Of a DNA stretch of 64,000 bases, positions 11,448-24,922 are shown one piece after another. The notes below the pieces were generated by a model. It was not told the DNA's origin and did no database searches. It was given only the letters and a program-made list of their open reading frames with translations. The translations under genes and the position numbers were made by a program. Source of the DNA: Thalassia testudinum (taxonomy: Eukaryota > Streptophyta > Magnoliopsida > Alismatales > Hydrocharitaceae); contig JAZHRO010000012.1 in NCBI GenBank assembly GCA_037157565.1, positions 55,171,501-55,235,500 of the forward strand, in the 5' to 3' direction. How positions within the stretch are numbered: position 1 is the first letter of the stretch; each line of letters starts with the position of its first letter.

Positions 11448-14400
11448 TGATCGCATGACTACCGATTCGTACTAAAAAGGGTTTTAAAACGTCATTGTTG
11501 TAGTATACGTTACAAATACAAACCGTTGTCGCGTCAATTTTATTTATATACTTAATTTTTACTGGTTTATTCCAGGTTATTCATTGGGAGACAATTATTG
11601 ATATACATCACCCTTTAAGTCCGAAAATGTTCTTTTATTCCAAAAATTTTGATTTTATTTACAAAAATGAATGAAATAATCAGTGAACAAAAGAATTCGG
11701 TTAATTATGTATAAAAGAATGAATTAAAACACATTACAATGCTTGAAAACAAATGTACACATACAAGCATTAAAAACTATGTACAACTACTCTATGTTAG
11801 TTATTTACAACTAATATAGTTAATACCTAAATATAGGTACAAAAGAAGTTAATAATATTTACTCTACTAGCTCATTATAATATATTCACATCTATATAAT
11901 AGATACGGTAACATATATAAGTATCGCTAAAACCTCAATAAAATATTTACATAACCTAAGGCAAAATACTTATTTTTACTAACATATATAGATACTTACA
12001 GTAATATACATAAATGTCAGTGTAACCTTAGTAACATATTTACACTACCTAAGGCAAAAACTACTTATACTAACATACATATATATATATACAGTGACGG
12101 ATGTATTTGTTACTAAAGCCCTTATTGTTATATATTTACATACAAGAGCTCAAACAAGCTACTCTATATACACTAACTATACTTTTACAGTATACACTAT
12201 ATTTATTTACATATTATATATTACTTATATTCATATACTTATTATACACTATATTACTATATGCATATATACAGACGCACACATCACGTAGACACAACAT
12301 AGCACACACAGAGACAAAGGCACAAAGACAAGCTCCAACACTTAGTGGCATGCGCAAGGCTCAACACTTAGCCAAATTCAGCTCTTCTCCTCTTCACTCA
12401 ACTTCTCAGCCGGTTCAGACCGGCTCGGTTTGATTTTTAATCAAAAAATTAGTTTAATTTGCGGACGGCCTTTTAAAGGGATACAAAGCACCCATTATTG
12501 GGTGGGACCAAACATCTACTAGAGCCACCCTAGTTGTTAATAGGTGCATTTTATCCGATTTATAGCTCATTAATGGACCCACATAAGCCTGCACATAGCG
12601 CATGGCCCCCGACCCAGTGCACTGCACAATCTCATGCCAATGCTCGTATCAGTATCAGAGGGATAGAGGAGATAGGTAATGTGTATGTTGCACCCGACGC
12701 TATGACGACTTGGCAATCAGAAACACAAAACAAATATATGTTGCTGCACTCGCTCGCCAAGCCACGATGCGGCGCTATCTGAAGCGCCTTTCTGGCGCTG
12801 CTGCCGTGCGATAGCTAGGTTGAATTGCTGGTTTTGGCCCTCGATTTGAAGGCCATAATTTATTATAAATTAAAAATAAATTATGGGATTTTAAGGCCCT
12901 TACATAGGACCACATAATTATGTAGTTTGTTTACAAAATTAAGTTAGTTTATTATATAATTAAATTAGGTAAAGTTGGTTATTTTATAAAAGTAAAATTA
13001 GAGCTTAATTTGTTAATTGCAAAATAAATTAGTCAATTAATTATACAATTGATTTAATACAATACTAATATACATAATAAATTATTTACTACATATTTTT
13101 ATGGTATTTTATAAACTTTATTTTAATTTATATAGATTTAAATACATGTTTTAATTAGTTATACTTATAAATAAACTATAAATACTATAATATAGTATAA
13201 ATACAATATAAATAAGTTGAAAATACTTATTATAATCTAGTACAAGTATACACTATAAGTTATGTCAGTATTAACTTAATTTACTAATTTATTTTATTTT
13301 AATTTAATAAACTACCTAGTTAACTTAATAAATTATTTACTTACTGTATAAATATAATTAAATTACATTACAGGTGTCATATGATACATAATACATATAT
13401 AAATACGTATGTACAATATTGGCTATAGATATGTACATTTAAATATGTTTATTTAATTACTTAGTGATTTTACATTTAAGTTATATAAATTAATATAAAA
13501 TAATACCATAAAGTTATATAAACATATGAAGTTATCCTAAATACTTAATTTAATACATAGAATACATATGTAGGTTATTTATAGACATTTCATACATATT
13601 ATACAACATTTACTTATAACTTAGATTTAATTACTATATATAAGTATATACATAGTATACATAGTATTTTTAGGTATTTTTCAAGTTTTTCTGCTTTTTA
13701 GGGGTTTTATAAGTTTTATAGAGGTAGGGGGTGAGAAAGAAAGACTGAAATGAGAAATAGAAAGTTATTTTTTTTGTTTTTAATGTTTAGTTCTTTTATT
13801 AAGTTTAAAGGTAGATTAAACCGTCGACTAGTATGTTCTACTAAGCTGGGGGTTCAAAATGGCTTGAAACTTGACATACACTTAAAAATATACTTAATCT
13901 TGCTTGCTACAACTTTATTTTATTTTTTCGGATTTTTTATAGTATTTTTATTTATTTACAAGTGAAGCACATTTTAGTCCTTCAAAGGGTTTTTCAAATA
14001 AAACCTAAGGCCCTAAATAACTTCCTAGTAGCTGGGAAAGCAGTCTATTAGTTCAGATATGTTCTAAACATGCTACGAGAGGTGTTCAATCAGATAAGTA
14101 TGAATTTCAACCCAAAACTCCACTAATTTTGAATTTGGACAATTATGTTACATATTTAGCTGACAAAGAGACTTAAAAATCATATTACAAGCTATCAAAA
14201 GATATTAAAAGACACTTGACCATACATGAAAGCTTTCAACAAAATCAACTACACATTATAGCACATGTCAACCAATTAAAAACTTCAAATCTCAGCCACT
14301 GTCCATTTGTTCTAATCCAAAAGAACAGCTTCTGTAGAGTCCAACAACAACAGCAGCAGCATCTCATGCAGCAGCAGTAACAACAATTGAAAACAGTTAC

Positions 14401-16009
14401 AGCTGTAGTAGCTCATATACCTTCATCAAACATCTTAAATAAATTCTCAAAGGTTGCAGTGCAACCAATTCTCTACTCTCAGCAAGTCTGAAATGAGGAC
14501 TTCAGTAGAAAATTATCCCAAATTAGACTAAAGAAAGTCTGATCAATGATCAAGCATATCCAAATTCAGATTATAATTTTAAGTTAACACCAATTTGTAC
14601 CAAATTAAGGGTTGAAAAACCCATGAAAATGTAGCTGCTTAAGCAGCACTTTAATATGATGGACTGGGATTCAAAACACAGCAGTAAACCTTTTAAAAAT
14701 CTGCCAAGGCTTGAAAATAGCGTTGAAATCACTTTGAGATGTTAAACTCTGCATCAAAACTCCTCATCAGCATTCTCATTTCAAATTAGAGAGAAAAACA
14801 CTGATCTAACACCTTCCTAATGCTATAGACAGCAAGAAGGAGGTGTTAGAATCAATCCAACAAATCTAACTTGAATACCAATTGTCTAAAACCTTAAGGA
14901 ATACTGAAATTCCTTAGGTTAAAAATCAGAATCTCAAAAATAAATCCACACAAAAATGCTTGGTAGAGCCTCACAGCAACAAGGTTGATTCTTCTTGGCT
15001 CTCCCACACATTTAAGACCATGAAATTCCCAACTCATGAAAAATCCGATCATGGGTCATCTAAGGAAAAATTCATCACTAGCATCATCTCAGATTCATGG
15101 CAATGTACTGAATCACACAAAAATACATCAATTCACTTGATCAAAAACCCTTTAGAACTCAATTTGATCAAAATATTGCGATCTTGCATTGAAATACAAG
15201 TTAAAATTAAATCAAGAAAATTGATTCTTTTTAAATTAGATCGAGGGTCTTTGAGGAAAATTTGAGATGAATGGGAGACCCTTAGATGGATTTCGAGTGC
15301 AAATCCTCATCTCAATGCTAGAGAGCAATGAGATGAGGGTTTGACTCTAATGGGTGGGTGGATTGCGAAAAACATGCGCAAATCAGTGAAGGTGGATAGT
15401 GAGATGTGGAGGGAGATCAGGGAAATCAATGCAAAAGAGAAAATCTCCTCTCTGATCTGAATTGATCAGAGAGGGAAAAAGCACTCTAAACTACTCTAAT
15501 CGACACCAAACCAATCACTGAATTTTGTATCTAATCTACTCCTAGCTACTCTAATTATACTAATCACTACTCTAAATTACTCTAGAAAGTAGATAAATTC
15601 TAATCTACAGGAGGAATGGGATGCCTCAGTTGCAGCTGGTCACTATAGCGACAAAGGGAGATGAGGAAGACTCCAGTGATGAATGGGATCCCTGGATCCA
15701 CAGCGGGTTGCTGTGGCGACGAAATTGAGGAGGGCGAGCGCACACCAGTCACAGGCGGAGCTGATGAAGGAGGAAGGAGAACTGGAGGGTGGATGAAATG
15801 AACCACTCAAGGGGAGGAAGTAATTCACCGTGCACGCGGGTCAGGGAAGGAGCTTAAGTAGACTCTGATAGTGATTGCGCTCACTACACGGTGGGAATAG
15901 GTGATTAGAGCATGGGCGGCCACGATGAGCTGCGAGGGTGCGTGAAGAGCCAAGTCAAATCCTAGCCGCTAGATGGGATCTGAAATGACCTGCCGCCATT
16001 TGGGCTGGA
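11448..16009 (-). mobile_element. O family LTR, left copy (minus orientation; right boundary uncertain)
   Basis: Starts TGATCGCATG next to the primer site. Much of it, including 11480-11640, 12460-12560, 13680-13960 and 13970-14300, has diverged counterparts at 58060-64000. It is AT-rich, dense in TATA-like steps at 11770-12280 and 12850-13680, with a GC-richer end. The element's real promoter cannot be picked out. The right end is not certain: the P LTR takes over near 16010 and probably truncates it. The short ORFs inside show no codon structure I trust. Confidence 0.6.
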
Positions 16010-18490
16010 TAAGACGTCTGGATTATTCATCAGACATCAGTCCAGACGTCTAGACAGATGGTTGGATGTCTGAAAGTAAGGAGAACCGTACCCTTTTACC
16101 TTTTTCCACATGTGCACGACATGCGTACCCCCACCTTTGTCACCCAAACCCTAACCCATCTCTATTTAAACCCCTCCACCCCACTCCATCTCCACTACAC
16201 CAACATCACTACCTCCACCTCCAACCCCAGTCTACCGGCGAGCCGCCAACGGCCTCCTTTCCTCCACTTGCAACCATGTGCGGAGGAGAGGTGCTCCCGT
16301 GAGGAGAAGGGATAGAGTGTGTGTGCGTAAGAGAGCGAGGATGTGGGAGAGAGGAGGAAGCTTAGGGAGCTTGGGTGCGTGGCAGGAGAGCTCGCGCGAG
16401 GGGAGCTTGCGCGGCTAGAGGAGTCGTGTGAGGAGGAGCTCACGAAGGTGAGCTTCGCGACCTCCTGAAGTGACAGGCGTAGCAGGTGCAGGCGACGCGG
16501 TGGGATCCGTGCGGAGAAGAATGCTCGCGAGAGTTTTCCAGTATCAGACGTCTGGAGCACAACCCAGACCTCTGGAGTAGCAGTGGGACGTCCGGAGCTA
16601 AAGCCAGATGTCTAAAAGCACGCTAGTGCCAAGGTACGTATTTCTCTGCATGGTTTCCGCCCATGCAGACCTTGCCGCAAAACAGTTAGCCGTTTTGGCT
16701 TTGCGCATGCGTACGCAGGTGCAGAGTGTTGGAAAGGCACAGGGTGCACCTTTCGAGATTTTTTCGACGTCTGGACACGTCGACAGATGTTTGACTGTAC
16801 TCCCAGACGACCGGAAGTAGAGTCCGACATCCAGAACTCCCCTCAAACGATTGCGGAAGGATCCGGACGTCCAAGGAAGCTGTAGGAAAGCCCAGGGTGA
16901 GTACTGGCGTCTTTTAAGATTTTGGATAGTATGCCTGTTTTTGGCCTGTTTAGGGCCCAAACGAAATCGGATTTCCATAAACGAAGTACCATTGTTTTTC
17001 TCTTGAGTTTCTTTATGAGTTAGTGTCACCTGTATATAGTTTTGGACTTGTTTGATGTGGTTGGTCAATTGTATAGGTCTCCAGCCAATTGAGTACGCAG
17101 GACCCGCAAAGGCGACGGGATTTGCGATCCGAGTCCCCATTCCTCCCGTGTTTCCCAGTAGAGTGGTTTACATTAGTATCATGATTTAAATAATTAAACT
17201 GCATGTTTAGAATAACTTGAATGAACCCTAGGATGAGAATGAACCCTAGGTATGATTTGAGCTACACTGTTTATTTAAGATGCATGTAAAATCCTAAATG
17301 CTAGCAAATGTATTGGTTTATTGATATGATGGTTTCTCAGTTAGTAAATCACGAGCTGGCTGTTATAAGAATGAAACCTATAATGTGAATAGAGAGATCG
17401 GAATGTTGGAAAATGGAACGAAAGGAATACCAACATGAACCCTACGAGGAATTAGGAGAACTCCTGTACAGGGGAAGTGAGCTGGCCCTTGAGCACGTGG
17501 TACCAAAGAGAGAAACTGTCCCTTTAGTGTAGAGGGGAACTAGCCACTCCTTTGGGTTGAGACCTAGGGTTGGGACTAGACACTCTACACCGACTTCTGC
17601 TTTGGCCCTCGTGTACATGGTACCGAGGTGAGCTACTTAGTGTAGGGAGGGAGCTAGCTGCCCTACGGGGCCCGAAGTTAGGACTAGCCACCCTACGTCG
17701 ACACTTTTTAGGCCCACTGGGCAAACCGGGATAGTCGGACGAGGGTACGTGGACTGTGGAGGGGCAAGACCCCTGTTTTGTTCTGAGGGACAAGAACCAT
17801 GTTCCGAGAGGGCAAGGCCCTGTACTGTTTTGTACTGTACCTTTAGGCGTACCCGCTAATGGAAACGACTGACCACGTGTTAATGCGGGATAGCTACCCG
17901 CATGCCTATCACGCGTGCCGTAGTCACCGCTACATCACGACCGTAACCTCGGGGTGGTTGACTAGGTCTTGGACTACCACGGGGGACTCTCCCAACCAGG
18001 AGAACACCATGTGTACATCCTACATCACAAGAAAGACTGCAATCAAGATCATCCCCATGAGGGATAGTCAAAATCCAGAAATAACCAGTTTCTAAGAGAA
18101 TGAACGAATTAGAACCACTTGGTTGAGCTAAATAGAATTGAAAAATAATTAGTTGCCTGACTTAACTTAACTCGCATGTAAATGGTTTAGTCGCCACTCT
18201 ACTCAGTGTAAGCTGACTACGAAATTTTAAAACCTGTCCAGGTCAAGGAGTTGAGCAGTCAGCACCACCAGCTATAGAGGGAGCAGCCAGTTGTAATGGC
18301 CCGTAATATTGTGAAACTGTTCACTCTGTTTCCTTTACTGTCTCTTGATTATTTTTCTACTTAGTTACATTGCATGTGTAGTTGTGAAATTTTCTACTTT
18401 TGGTTATTTCTCGTTGGACAACTAGGTCTTGGGATTAGTCGAGGCGGTCCGATCTCGAATCCTGTTGGGATCTAGGATCGAGTCGTAACA
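16010..18490 (+). mobile_element. P family LTR (Tekay/Del-like), 5'-truncated
   Basis: Plus-strand LTR ending GATCGAGTCGTAACA at 18490, followed by a primer site. The solo LTR at 60274-62911, reversed, matches it: the CAGACGTCT-rich start, the middle with repeated GGACTAGCCACCCTAC-like units (17520-17840) and the end. The left end is not the expected TGTAACGA, so the first bases are lost. A TATA-like CTATTTAAACC is at about 16163. Confidence 0.75.
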
Positions 18491-18493
18491 AGA

Positions 18494-18509
18494 TGATATA
18501 AGAGCAAGG
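18494..18509 (+). promoter_or_regulatory. Primer binding site of P element (tRNA-iMet type, decayed)
   Basis: TGATATAAGAGCAAGG, a two-change version of the TGGTATCAGAGC-type site complementary to initiator tRNA-Met that Tekay/Del elements use. It lies 3 nt after the LTR. Confidence 0.75.
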
Positions 18510-18677
18510 ACGTCTTGAGAAATAAACCAAATGGTATGAAAAACAGCCACCCACTTGCTTGTAACTAGGATAGCCATTACAATGTATCGCTTTGATCTTT
18601 GCTTCGAGTCTTATCTTTTGATGTAATCTGCTATCATTGACAGTTTCTACTCTTTTTCTTGTGTCTCCATGTAGAAG

Positions 18678-20730
18678 ATGTCTCGTCAGGGAGTTCCCGA
18701 GGTAGGCCACGGACGTGGCCGTGGGTGGAGTCGGAGGGGCGGACGTGTCGGACCTGAGGCACTAGTCGACCCACCTCTCCTTCCGGGCATCCAGTCCTAA
18801 GATCTCACCCAGCTGATCTCAGATATTGTACAGGAGGAGCTCTAGCAGCCTCGACCACCCCTCCCAAAGGATGTGGAGGGAGAGCCCTCCATGGGACAAG
18901 GGAATCGCCGCAACGCCGTACGAGCCGGGAGGGGAGGGGGTGATCCTCCACCACCCCCACTACCCTCAAACACTTTTTAGCACGAGCCCTCCTTGCCTGG
19001 AAGCGAACCTGTTCCCCCGTTGCAGCTCCAGCACAAGCTTTTCGGCCAGTTTCGGAAGCTGAAGCCCCCCTCCTTCAAGGGGGATGAGAGCCCATCTGAG
19101 GTAGAGGATTGGCTGGAGCAGATAGAGGTATTCGACACCCTCTGCCCTCCTGTAGAGTGCCGCGTGGCCTTTGCCACATACCAGCTAAAGAGCGCCGCCC
19201 ACAGGTGGTGGAGAGCAATCAGAGGCTAGGAGGGGAGAGAGCCCACGTGGGACCAGTTCGTGGCCCTCTTCTGCGAGTAGTACTTTCCACAGACCTGGCA
19301 GGACCAGAGGGGGTGGGAGTTCCACACCTTCGTCAGGGGAAGATGACAGTTAGCGCGTACCGCACGCGTTTCCTAGAGCTGTCACGCTTCACCCCGATAG
19401 CTGCGTCTACTGAGGAGCGCCTTTGGAGGTTTACTGAGGGGCTCCAACTTGCGATCCGGGGGTATGTGAAACCCCTAAAGTGGCCTACTCTCTCTCGTGT
19501 GGTTGAGGCATCCATGACTTATGAGGAGACCAACCGGACCGCGCGAGACACTGACGACGGACCGAAGAGGCCCTACCAGCCAGAGCACTCCCTGGGCCGT
19601 CGGAAGAGGAAGTACACGGCGGCTGCAGGAGAGCAGTCTGATTTTGCGAGGCCACCAGTGGCCTTTGGGGGCCCCAAACAGGGACCAGTTGCCAGCACCG
19701 AACCTCCGCCCAACCACCAGCAGAGACCGATTAAGGGAGGAGGCAGTGTCCCTCTCTGCTACCAGTGTGACCAACTAGGCCACATCAGGAGGGGCTGCCC
19801 ATCTAGGGCCAGAGTATAGAAGATGCTCCCCGCACCGAGCGCTGGAGGTCAAGCTGGCGATTGCAGTCACCAGGCATGTGGGGGAGGACAGCAGTCATGA
19901 GGAGGGTACCGGTCAGCTACCGCTCACAAGACCCAGAGCGTGGCCGCTTCGTCTACACCTAGGGCTAAGGGACGTATCAATGCCCTAACACACAGAGACG
20001 CCAGGGCTTCGGGTTCTGTGGTGGCAAGTATGGTTACCTTTTCTGGCAGATTAGTCTACGTTCTTTTCGATTCTAGTGCCACACATTCTTTTGTCCCCTC
20101 GAGTTTTGCTGTCAGTTTGGGACCAGGCAACGTACTGTTAGAGGTTCCGTTCCTGATTAGAGGGTCGGGTGGACAGTTGTTCTTTACAGAGGAGGTCTTT
20201 ACAGACTGCGAGGTCGCTATAGGGGGACATAGTCTTCCTGCCGACCTAATTGTAATCCCGATGGAGGACTTTGGCATGATCCTGGGGATGGACTGGCTGT
20301 CTGCCTACCACACTTTGGTGGATTATTTTGGGAGGAAGATCGTCTTCTCCATACCAGAGTTGCCTCCCTTTAAGTTTCACGGCCAGCCGGTGGACGGAGG
20401 TTTTAGGTGCATCTCCGCACTTCAGGCAGCGAAGCTTTTGGGCCAGGGGTGTGAGGGTTTCTTGGCTTATATTGTAGTAGAGCCTAGTCCTGTGGCCGAC
20501 TTTCAAAGTATTCCGGTGGTCTGCAAGTACCCCGATGATTTTCTAGAGGAATTGCCAGGACTACTGCCTGAGCGTGAGATCGAGTTTGAGATCTCACTAG
20601 AATCGAGGACCAGCCCCATTTCTACCACACCATACAGGATGGCGCCACTTGAGCTGCAAGAGCTCAAGTCACAGTTATAGGACTTGTTGGAGAAGGGCTT
20701 TGTGAGGCCCAGTGCGTCCCCGTGGGTTGT
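18678..20730 (+). pseudogene. Tekay/Del-type gag-protease with start of reverse transcriptase, broken
   Basis: Starts ATG at 18678 (MSRQGVPEVGHGRGRG). The capsid region is readable at 19020-19500 (KLFGQFRKLKPPSFKG, EVEDWLEQIE, AYRTRFLELSRF). A CCHC knuckle CYQCDQLGHIRRGC starts at 19757. The aspartic protease lies at 20000-20370; its active site reads LFDSSATHSF from about 20063, where the family has DSGA, so the conserved Gly is lost. GMILGMDWL (20274) is the second protease motif. The N-terminal reverse transcriptase motif PYRMAPLELQELK follows (about 20630), and the reading breaks off at SPW near 20725. Stops at about 18798, 18843, 18978, 19227, 19278, 19816 and 20678, and a frameshift near 19330, show it is dead. 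The rest of pol is lost at the junction with N. Confidence 0.92.
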
Positions 20731-20887
20731 GCCATGATGATGTATGAAGGAGAATTAGGTTCAGATGAATCAGAAGAGATGTCCATGTGATGGGGTTGCT
20801 ACACAAACACAGAAGTCGAGGCCTGGCCTTGATGGGAGTGAATAACTAAAGGAGGCCTCAAGGATGGTCTTAAGAACCTCCTACAAA

Positions 20888-21172
20888 ACATGCACCGATG
20901 GACTGGATGAGAATAGAATGTGATGGACCCAATCAATACACCCAAAAATTTTGGAAGACTATAGAGGCTCAGGGTGGATGATACTATTTAGTCAGAAAGT
21001 TGTCCACCTAAGAATTACTTGTGCAGCCAAACATGTACAGATGGACTGGATGAGAATAGAATGTAATGGATCCAATCAAGACACCCAAAAATTTTGGATG
21101 ACTATAGAGGCTCGGAGCGGATGATACTACTTAGTCAGAAAGCCGTCCACCTAAGAATTACCTGCGCAGCTA
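20888..21172. repeat. Tandem duplication, two units of ~143 bp
   Basis: Units 20888-21030 and 21031-21172 start ACATGYACMGATGGACTGG and agree in about nine of ten bases. The right N copy has one unit (52110-52250), so the duplication arose here. Confidence 0.82.
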
Positions 21173-21825
21173 GAAAAAGAGAGTCTCGCAAAGACCCCTA
21201 CACGGTAGAGTGCCCCACGGGTTACAAGGTTTCCCCCACCCGACCTCTCTTGTCACTGATGTTCCAGGTAGACCAGAATGGGGACTTGACCTCTTAAGTC
21301 TACCAATTTTAATTAAGAGCAAGGGTGCTTAAGATTTCACTTGAACTTTAAGATGTATTGAGTGCAAGAGTGACCTAATTTAAAGGTTGGTTGACCCAAC
21401 AAGGTGGGTCAACTTCACCTATTTGTCCTTTAAGAAGTTTTAGGTCCCTCTTTTAGGATTCAAGTGAGATTAAGAGCTTGATTTTTAGGGTTTGCAAGAA
21501 TAGATCAATTCAACCAAGGCTTAGGCACACATCATTTTGGAAAGATTCATTCTTGATTATGTAAGTGTGTCTCTGAAACCCTAACTTAGAATCCTTAATT
21601 GGCTCTAATTTTGGTCCAATTTAGTTTGCCAAATGTGGTATCTAGGACTCAAGCAAGAATGTGATGGCCCTAGTTACCTTAAGTGGGTGCACAAATCAGG
21701 TTTTGTTGTTGAAATCAAATCAAGCAACTTGATAAATTATCTATGAATGGAAACAAGTAGCCCTAATTGATTTTATCCTTTTTAACCTTTTCAGAATGAG
21801 GGGCTTAAGAGAAAGAGTAATCAGA

Positions 21826-21890
21826 ACTTACCTGCCCCTAGCGTGTTTGATGTGCGGCTGACTTTCTTCAATGTATCTTCACCCTAAAAC
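21826..21890 (-). promoter_or_regulatory. Predicted leader mini-exon with splice signals, N left copy
   Basis: Minus strand: acceptor GTTTTAG, a 52-nt segment (21883-21832), then donor GTAAGT (21831-21826). The right N copy has the same 52-nt length at 54210-54159. Confidence 0.4.
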
Positions 21891-21966
21891 AACCACAGCA
21901 AAAGAGATATACCAAGTAAGAATCTGTAACAGAAATTGCAATCGGGAATTCTAAATTGCCTGTTGC

Positions 21967-21984
21967 TCCCCAGGAACGGCGCCA
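21967..21984 (-). promoter_or_regulatory. Primer binding site of N element, left copy (tRNA-Asp type)
   Basis: Minus strand TGGCGCCGTTCCTGGGGA; two changes from the match to tRNA-Asp. The LTR starts 4 bp to the right at 21988. Confidence 0.8.
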
Positions 21985-21987
21985 AAA

Positions 21988-22589
21988 TGCTCACAAGGAG
22001 AAATTGATTTTAAAATAATCCCGTTGCAGTATAGTCGAAATCGTTTTGAAATGAATACAATTTTTATTACTCGAAAAATTTCTGAGGTCGAACATAGGGA
22101 GCTATATGGGATTTAGAAATCAAGATCACAATTCAAATTGAAAGAAATTGCAAAAATATGAGAGTAAAATGGTGATTTAGATCACCAAATACTCCTACAA
22201 TATCACTAAGGAACTCAATGTAGATGTATGCTAAGATCTGTTCTCTTCTTCTTTTCTTCTCTGTCTTTCTTCTTTCCTTCTCTGACTCTTCCTTTCTTCT
22301 TCTCCCCTTTCTTTTTCTCTGCTTTAGCTGTGTTTACTTTCTCTGCCTTCTCCTTTCCTCTTCAGCACTGGCCTCCTCCTCTTCTTCTTCTTCCTTCTCC
22401 CTTCAACCCTACGAGCCTTCTCTTCTTCCTCAGAATTCGTCTAAGTGTCAACCGAAGTTTCCTGTAGCAAAACCCTCCCCCTACCCGCGCAACTCTCCTC
22501 TCTTTTTCTCTCTTAGGATCCACTCTCCCAAAGCTACAGGTACCCGAGTTATCGGGTCGGGCGCGTACCCGGGTCCAGGCTCACCAGCG
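21988..22589 (-). mobile_element. N LTR, left copy, first part
   Basis: Starts TGCTCACAAGG; matches the right N LTR from 54315. A CT-rich stretch (22236-22440; GA-rich in the element's own sense) is in the expected transcribed part and produces long false ORFs. At 22590 the M element begins; the second part of this LTR is at 49346-51352. Confidence 0.8.
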
Positions 22590-23279
22590 TGTGGTGTCAA
22601 GCCCAGATAGGTTGTTAATATGGTGATTTTATCGTTGAAGTGTGTATAGTGGTTAACCTAAATCGGACCTAACAATCTCTTTACAAAATTTTTAACCTAG
22701 CCTACTTAATTTTATCTTGGTCACTTTTAGGCCCAAGGTCGAACTCAAGGAAGTAGGGTTACAAGTCGAGTTTCTACGCCTTTCCTACAATGAGTCTCTT
22801 TCGTTCATTTATTGTGTTTTTTATGTTTTTCTATTTAGATTTTTTTCTGGTAATCTTTGTCCTTGAGGCACACCCTCAAAATTGGGTTCTTGGCTTTGAG
22901 CCAAAATAGGATTCCAAAATGGGTCTTGCTATTCGCAAGACGGAGTACCTGCAAGTCAAGGATTATCTTTTCTCTTTTATATATATATTTTTTATCTTTT
23001 TATGGGCATGAAAGAGAAATAGGAATAAAGTAAATATAGTATAGATATATATGTATATACTATGTATGTTTAAAGGGGTGGGGATGGAGGTGGAGATGGA
23101 GTGTAGCACAGTGTCGAGTCGGTCGTCGTCTATAAAGACGCAACTGCCAGAATGAGGTGCCGCGTGGAGCGGAGGATGGATGGTGGAAGATGAATGCGAA
23201 CACGCTTTATGTACGCGTGTATCGGGGAATATCAGCAACTGGTGTAGATATTCCCACGATACCACGTATGGTAAATAAT

Positions 23280-23765
23280 GTGAAAATATATATATATATA
23301 TATGTATGTAAATATGTCTATATATATATATATATATATGTGTGGTTATAAATATATAGGTATATATATGTAGTTATATATGTAAATATGTATGTGTATA
23401 TATATATATAGGTGTGTGAATATATATATATATATATATAAGTATATAGATATATGTATATATATATGTATACTAATACTTAGTTATATAAATACTACTA
23501 TATATATATATATATATATATGTATATGTATATAAGTATATGTATATATGTATATATATATATATATGTATAAGTATATAGATATATATATATATGTATG
23601 TATGTATACTAATACATAAGTACATAGGTACTATTATATGTATAAATATAAGTATATATATATATATGTATATAAATATATGTATATATATATCAATATA
23701 TATATGTATATGTATGTATATATATATGTATGTAATAGTGTATAGGTGTGTGTGTGTGTGGAAGT
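23280..23765. repeat. Microsatellite-like TA/TATG/TG tract in left M LTR
   Basis: Almost 490 bp of interrupted (TA)n, TATG and finally (TG)n. The right M LTR has a shorter, differently arranged tract at 46930-47630, showing independent slippage after duplication. Confidence 0.9.
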
Positions 23766-24904
23766 GTGAGTGTATGTGTGTGCAAGCGTCGATAAAGAGA
23801 GTGTTGTGAGAGAGAGAGTGAGACAGAGAGAGAGACGGGAGAGAGAGAGCACTGCTGAGGTTAAGGAGTTAAGTTGTCTGCAGCTTCCAAGCGTCGTCTG
23901 GAGGCTCCACGCGCGCACGCGTAGGCGCGTCTGCACGCAAAGAGTGCGCTGGAGGGAGTGGCTGCATGCAGAGGAGGCCGCAGCGCCCAGCGCTACGCAG
24001 AGAGGCTGGAACGGGTGCTTGCAAGCGCATGCGGTGAAGGAAGCAGGCGAAGGCAGGCGCTGGGAGAGGCGGGCACTGCTGAGGTACGCGGGCGGGTGCG
24101 GGCGACGTGGGCAGAGACGCGCAGGCGGGCGTGCGTACGAGCGAACGGCGGTAGCGGCGTGCCAGGTGACCGGTAAAGTGAGAAGCTCACGGGTCACCCC
24201 ACTATAGCCACAGTGTCGTGCAGACTGGCGTGAACAGTGGCTACAGTGGTCGGGCGAGCCGCGCAACTGGGAGCTGCAGCTGCTGTGAGTGTGGCCGGCT
24301 CGGCACTCGCGGCGGAGTGGCTTCGGGTAGTGGCTTGCAGGCGGAAGGTTGCGACAGAGCGTGTGGAGAAGGCTGTTGGCGTGCGCGGTGGAGGGCGAGG
24401 GCGACGCGGGCGCTGCTGGGGTGCGCGGTGAGGGTTGGCCGGTCACTGCAATGACGCGCGATGGCCGACTGCGGCCGGAAGAGAGAGCGCGACAGAGCGA
24501 AGAAGCGGGAGGCGGTGATGCCTGCAGGTGCGCATGGAGGGCGAGGGCGGCCTGCAGGCTTGCGCGGAATGGGCTAGGCGGCTGCTACTGCTGCTACCTT
24601 GTCGCTGCTGCTTGAGCTTTGAGCTTCAAGCTTGAAGCCTGCACTCCAATGGCTGAAGGTGCTGGAACGGAAAAAACTAGAAAAGAGCCACCACTCCCAC
24701 CGGCTCTTTGAAGAGCTGGGCGGTGGTGGTCTCACTGTGGTGGGTGTGCACCACAGTCAGGGCTCCTGTCTGTCGAGTGTCTCCGAGGAGGGCCGACGTA
24801 TGGAGGGAAAGGGAGGAGAGGACGGTGGCCTGGAAGGAGAAGAAGCTACGTTGGCTTTTTGTGTGGAAGCACCAGGCTGGCTTTTTAGAAGAAGAAGACA
24901 CCCT

Positions 24905-24913
24905 CCTTTTATA
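24905..24913 (-). promoter_or_regulatory. TATA box of M LTR (left)
   Basis: TATAAAAGG on the minus strand, preserved at 48708-48716 in the right LTR. It is the best promoter candidate for the M transcript. Confidence 0.7.
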
Positions 24914-24922
24914 GAAGAAGAA

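Larger units (their letters stand above)
20731..21966 (-). mobile_element. N internal region, left copy (truncated)
   Basis: Parallels 51955-54293, with the same order of motifs up to the primer site. It is truncated on its left by the P fragment; the junction lies in GGTTGTGCCATGATGATG, which both parent sequences can supply. No coding sequence is recognisable. It differs from the right copy by a 143-bp tandem duplication and by lacking the ALPHA LTR fragment. Confidence 0.78.

Noticed and set aside
23280..23765. Scaffold attachment region or replication origin
   Set aside because: AT-richness comes from a simple TA/TG repeat; no specific origin motif can be recognised in plant DNA by eye.
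23634..24446. 270-codon minus-strand open frame
   Set aside because: It lies in the M LTR, spans a microsatellite and GC-rich repeats, and the equivalent frame in the right M LTR is broken. It has no domain or codon pattern.
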